Positions 5,924-7,635 of a DNA stretch of 7,635 nt are shown piece by piece. The stretch is from positions 1 to 7,635 of the forward strand of contig DATECU010000132.1 of the NCBI GenBank assembly GCA_035286745.1. Direction: 5' to 3'. Every line of letters starts with the position of its first letter. The first letter of the stretch is position 1. The position numbers were made by a program, and so were the translations under genes. This DNA comes from DATECU01 sp035286745 (GTDB taxonomy: Bacteria > Acidobacteriota > Vicinamibacteria > Fen-336). A model generated the notes under the pieces. That model was not told where the DNA came from, searched no databases, and was given only the letters and a program-made list of their open reading frames with translations.

Positions 5924-7432
5924 CTACGCCCTCTTCCTTAGCTCCAAGAGAGCAACCGCCAGGCCTTCGTCCAGCAGGTCTTCCAGTTCCTGGGCGCGAT
6001 CGTGGATGTGCTCGGCACTCTCCGCGTGAACAAAGCGGAAAGCGTCGGCCGTGGTCTGAACGTACTGCCGTCGTGGTGCGGCTTCATCTTCCGGGGTTGG
6101 GACAACCGGCTCGATCTCAGCAAACGTGGTCACCGCCATCACACCGGGGTCGCGTCCCGCCCCATGGAGCGACGCCACGTAGCGGAGCAGCCAGCTGTCC
6201 AGGCGGATCCGCAGGCTCGCCCAGCCCGTGAACACACTGAAGTCCGCGTAGTGACCGGCAGCATGGGCCGACTCGGTGACCTGCCACCTGAACCAGTGTG
6301 TCTTGAGTGGGGTTGGCGGCATCTCTGAGTCAGAGAAGACGGCCACATCGGTCAGGCCTTGGCCGGCGAAGACCCCGGAAAGCTCTTCGCGCTTGCCATC
6401 GAACCACGCCCTCAGCCGCCCGCCAACCGCCAGCGCTCGGGCCACCAGCCGCTGCTGAAGCTCGATCTGGCTGGAGCGTCGAGCCTCGACGAGCTGGGCG
6501 GCCAGGGTGTGAGCAACGCGGACCGCGACCCCGCCGCGGTCGATCTCGGGAGGCCGCTCCAACTCGCCGGTCAGCGCACCGCCCTCGAGCTTCGCGAAGA
6601 GCCGGACTAGGTCGGCCAGGTTGCCGTCGTTGGCAGCTTTCAGGCACCGGAGGTAGGCATCACGGTGCCACCGATCCACCACCAGAGGGGCATAGTGGTA
6701 CTTCTCGATCACCAGGAGCGTGAGAGCCCGGGCCACTCGGCCGTTCCCATCGGCAAACGGGTGGATCTGGACGAACCGATGGTGGAGCCAAGCCGCCTTG
6801 ACGATGGGGTGGCCTTCTCCGGCCTCGAGGTCGCTCCAAAGCGCCACCAGGCGATCGATTTCTGAGGCGACCTGTTCTGGGGGCGCATACTCCAGAAGGG
6901 TGTTGTCCTGCCGAAGGACGTGGTTGGGCTGGGACTTCCACTGTCCCCGGGGCAGCACCGCTTCCACGACGCGACCCAGGCTGTCGGTGACCACGTAGGT
7001 GTCTTGAGTCCGCGTGATCGCTTGATGCAGCTCCTTGATGAAGGAAGCGGAGAGAGATCGCTGCTGCCGAACGAAGTCCAGCACCAACTCCAGACTGTCC
7101 ATCTGCGCGCGCAAGGTGGCCAGTGTGCGGTCATCCACCCGGCCGCCGGCGCGCTCGACCACGTCGCGCGTAAAGCCCTCGGCGACCAGGGTAAGCGTTA
7201 GGCCCCACTCCAGATCGTAAAGGCGTTCCAAGATCCCGGTCTCGACCGACAACCGGCGCAGACTCCGCTGGCGGACCCGAGCGCGTTCCTTCTCGGACAG
7301 GCTTCCCAGTCGACGGGCCCACTCGTCCCGCAGGGCATCGAGCGCAGCGAGCATGCCATTGGCGAGCTTGGCCTCTGCCCCGAGGGGCTCGATCGGGCGC
7401 CACGGTATGCGTTCGGGGTCGGGTCCAGGCAT
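5924..7432 (-). CDS. Fic-domain protein (probable AMP-transferase) with long C-terminal region
   Basis: This 502-residue protein carries an intact Fic core. HPFADGNGRVAR (residues 224-235) has the catalytic His224, Asp228 and Gly-Asn-Gly-Arg anion site, preceded by AAWLHHRFVQI. Fic enzymes usually transfer AMP from ATP to a hydroxyl of a target protein; some reverse this or use other nucleotides. Upstream, SVETGILERLYDL (62-74) resembles the N-terminal inhibitory helix of class II Fic proteins, (S/T)xxxE(G/N), with Thr65 and Glu69, but Arg70 replaces Gly/Asn. A beta-flap-like stretch is at about 148-175 (TQDTYVVTDSLGRVVEAVLP). Residues about 290-502 form a long extension, first helical and then mixed, that I cannot assign. 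The protein is cytoplasmic, with no signal peptide or membrane helix. ATG 7432 has no strong Shine-Dalgarno. It lies 78 bases downstream of an unidentified gene and 53 bases upstream of the DUF2378-like pair. It could be a housekeeping regulator, a toxin or a defence protein; no antitoxin-sized partner is visible beside it. Confidence 0.92.
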   Translation of the reverse strand: MPGPDPERIPWRPIEPLGAEAKLANGMLAALDALRDEWARRLGSLSEKERARVRQRSLRRLSVETGILERLYDLEWGLTLTLVAEGFTRDVVERAGGRVDDRTLATLRAQMDSLELVLDFVRQQRSLSASFIKELHQAITRTQDTYVVTDSLGRVVEAVLPRGQWKSQPNHVLRQDNTLLEYAPPEQVASEIDRLVALWSDLEAGEGHPIVKAAWLHHRFVQIHPFADGNGRVARALTLLVIEKYHYAPLVVDRWHRDAYLRCLKAANDGNLADLVRLFAKLEGGALTGELERPPEIDRGGVAVRVAHTLAAQLVEARRSSQIELQQRLVARALAVGGRLRAWFDGKREELSGVFAGQGLTDVAVFSDSEMPPTPLKTHWFRWQVTESAHAAGHYADFSVFTGWASLRIRLDSWLLRYVASLHGAGRDPGVMAVTTFAEIEPVVPTPEDEAAPRRQYVQTTADAFRFVHAESAEHIHDRAQELEDLLDEGLAVALLELRKRA

Positions 7433-7455
7433 GGCGGGCCGCGGGGGCGACTGAG

Positions 7456-7461
7456 ACTATA
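7456..7461 (-). promoter_or_regulatory. Possible -10 element upstream of the Fic gene
   Basis: On the minus strand TATAGT is one mismatch from TATAAT and lies 23 bases before the ATG at 7432, a suitable distance. No convincing -35 hexamer stands 16-18 bases upstream (that position reads GCCGGG), so this is weak. Confidence 0.2.
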
Positions 7462-7510
7462 GCCGATTCCCGGGTCGTCCCGGCAGGCCGGTTCCCCCCA
7501 CGAGGTTCCC

Positions 7511-7635
7511 CTACCGGCCCGCCACCTCGAAGAAGCGGCCGATGACCTCCCGGCCGCGGGCGGAGAGCGCCGCCAGCTTGTCCTGGTCCAGCCAGACATC
7601 GGTGGGCAAGCGCGGGGCCCAATCCCTGGCGAGGG
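7511..7635 (-). CDS. Unidentified protein, C-terminal fragment (5' end outside window)
   Basis: An open frame runs in from the right edge on the minus strand for 40 codons (from base 7633) and stops at TAG (7513-7511). The peptide starts LARDWAPRLPTDVWLDQDKL and continues through an ALSARGREVIGRFF segment to VAGR-stop. Its composition (Asp, Glu, Trp, Phe and regular hydrophobic spacing, an amphipathic final helix) looks like real protein, whereas the other two minus-strand frames here are Arg/Gly/Pro-rich shadows. I do not recognise the family. It precedes the Fic gene by 78 bases on the same strand and may share its transcript. Confidence 0.55.
   Translation of the reverse strand, partial: LARDWAPRLPTDVWLDQDKLAALSARGREVIGRFFEVAGR

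Noticed and set aside
7470..7483. CCGGG-TCGT-CCCGG hairpin between the edge gene and the Fic gene as a terminator
   Set aside because: Only five base pairs and no T-run on either strand; expected by chance in GC-rich DNA.

Overview
The window is GC-rich (roughly two-thirds G+C by eye), bacterial and densely packed. It holds nine genes or gene fragments, and no gap between genes is longer than about 110 bases. I see no tRNA, rRNA, CRISPR array, transposase or phage gene. The GC-rich codon use, the tandem acyl-CoA dehydrogenases with an alcohol/aldehyde dehydrogenase pair, and two proteins resembling the DUF2378/TIGR02265 family (first described as a Myxococcus paralogous family) suggest a metabolically versatile soil or sediment lineage. 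Myxococcota/Deltaproteobacteria-like, Binatota and Methylomirabilota/Rokubacteria are all possible. The sequence alone does not decide the phylum.

Left block (1-1358, + strand): the C-terminal end of one acyl-CoA dehydrogenase, then 22 bases later a complete second one with a textbook Shine-Dalgarno. The two are likely one operon for acyl-CoA oxidation. Converging on it (minus strand, 2984 to 1396) are a zinc-dependent medium-chain alcohol dehydrogenase and a small Cys/His-motif protein resembling DUF6788. Divergent from the alcohol dehydrogenase, across a 106-base intergenic region, is a complete NAD(P)-dependent aldehyde dehydrogenase (3091-4521). Together these enzymes could take an alcohol to an aldehyde, to a carboxylic acid and, after CoA activation encoded elsewhere, into beta-oxidation-type chemistry. 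The substrate cannot be read from the sequence.

Right block (minus strand, 7635 to 4518): an unidentified gene fragment at the window edge, a 502-residue Fic-domain protein with an intact HPFxDGNGR motif, and two tandem, diverged DUF2378-like proteins (A, 5253-5870; B, 4518-5165). The upstream copy keeps a C-terminal Cys pair that the downstream copy has lost. The stop codon of B overlaps the stop codon of the aldehyde dehydrogenase in a shared CTAG.

The least ordinary spot is the 87-base A-B junction. The stop of A overlaps an ATG (TGATG) that opens a 27-codon mini-ORF. That mini-ORF closes inside the Shine-Dalgarno of B, four bases before its ATG, and contains a perfect 8-bp GC hairpin abutting that Shine-Dalgarno. 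This looks like a possible translational-coupling device, but chance in GC-rich DNA is not excluded. I found no clear sign of a wholly new multi-gene system. The Fic plus DUF2378-like cluster is the best candidate for unexplored biology.
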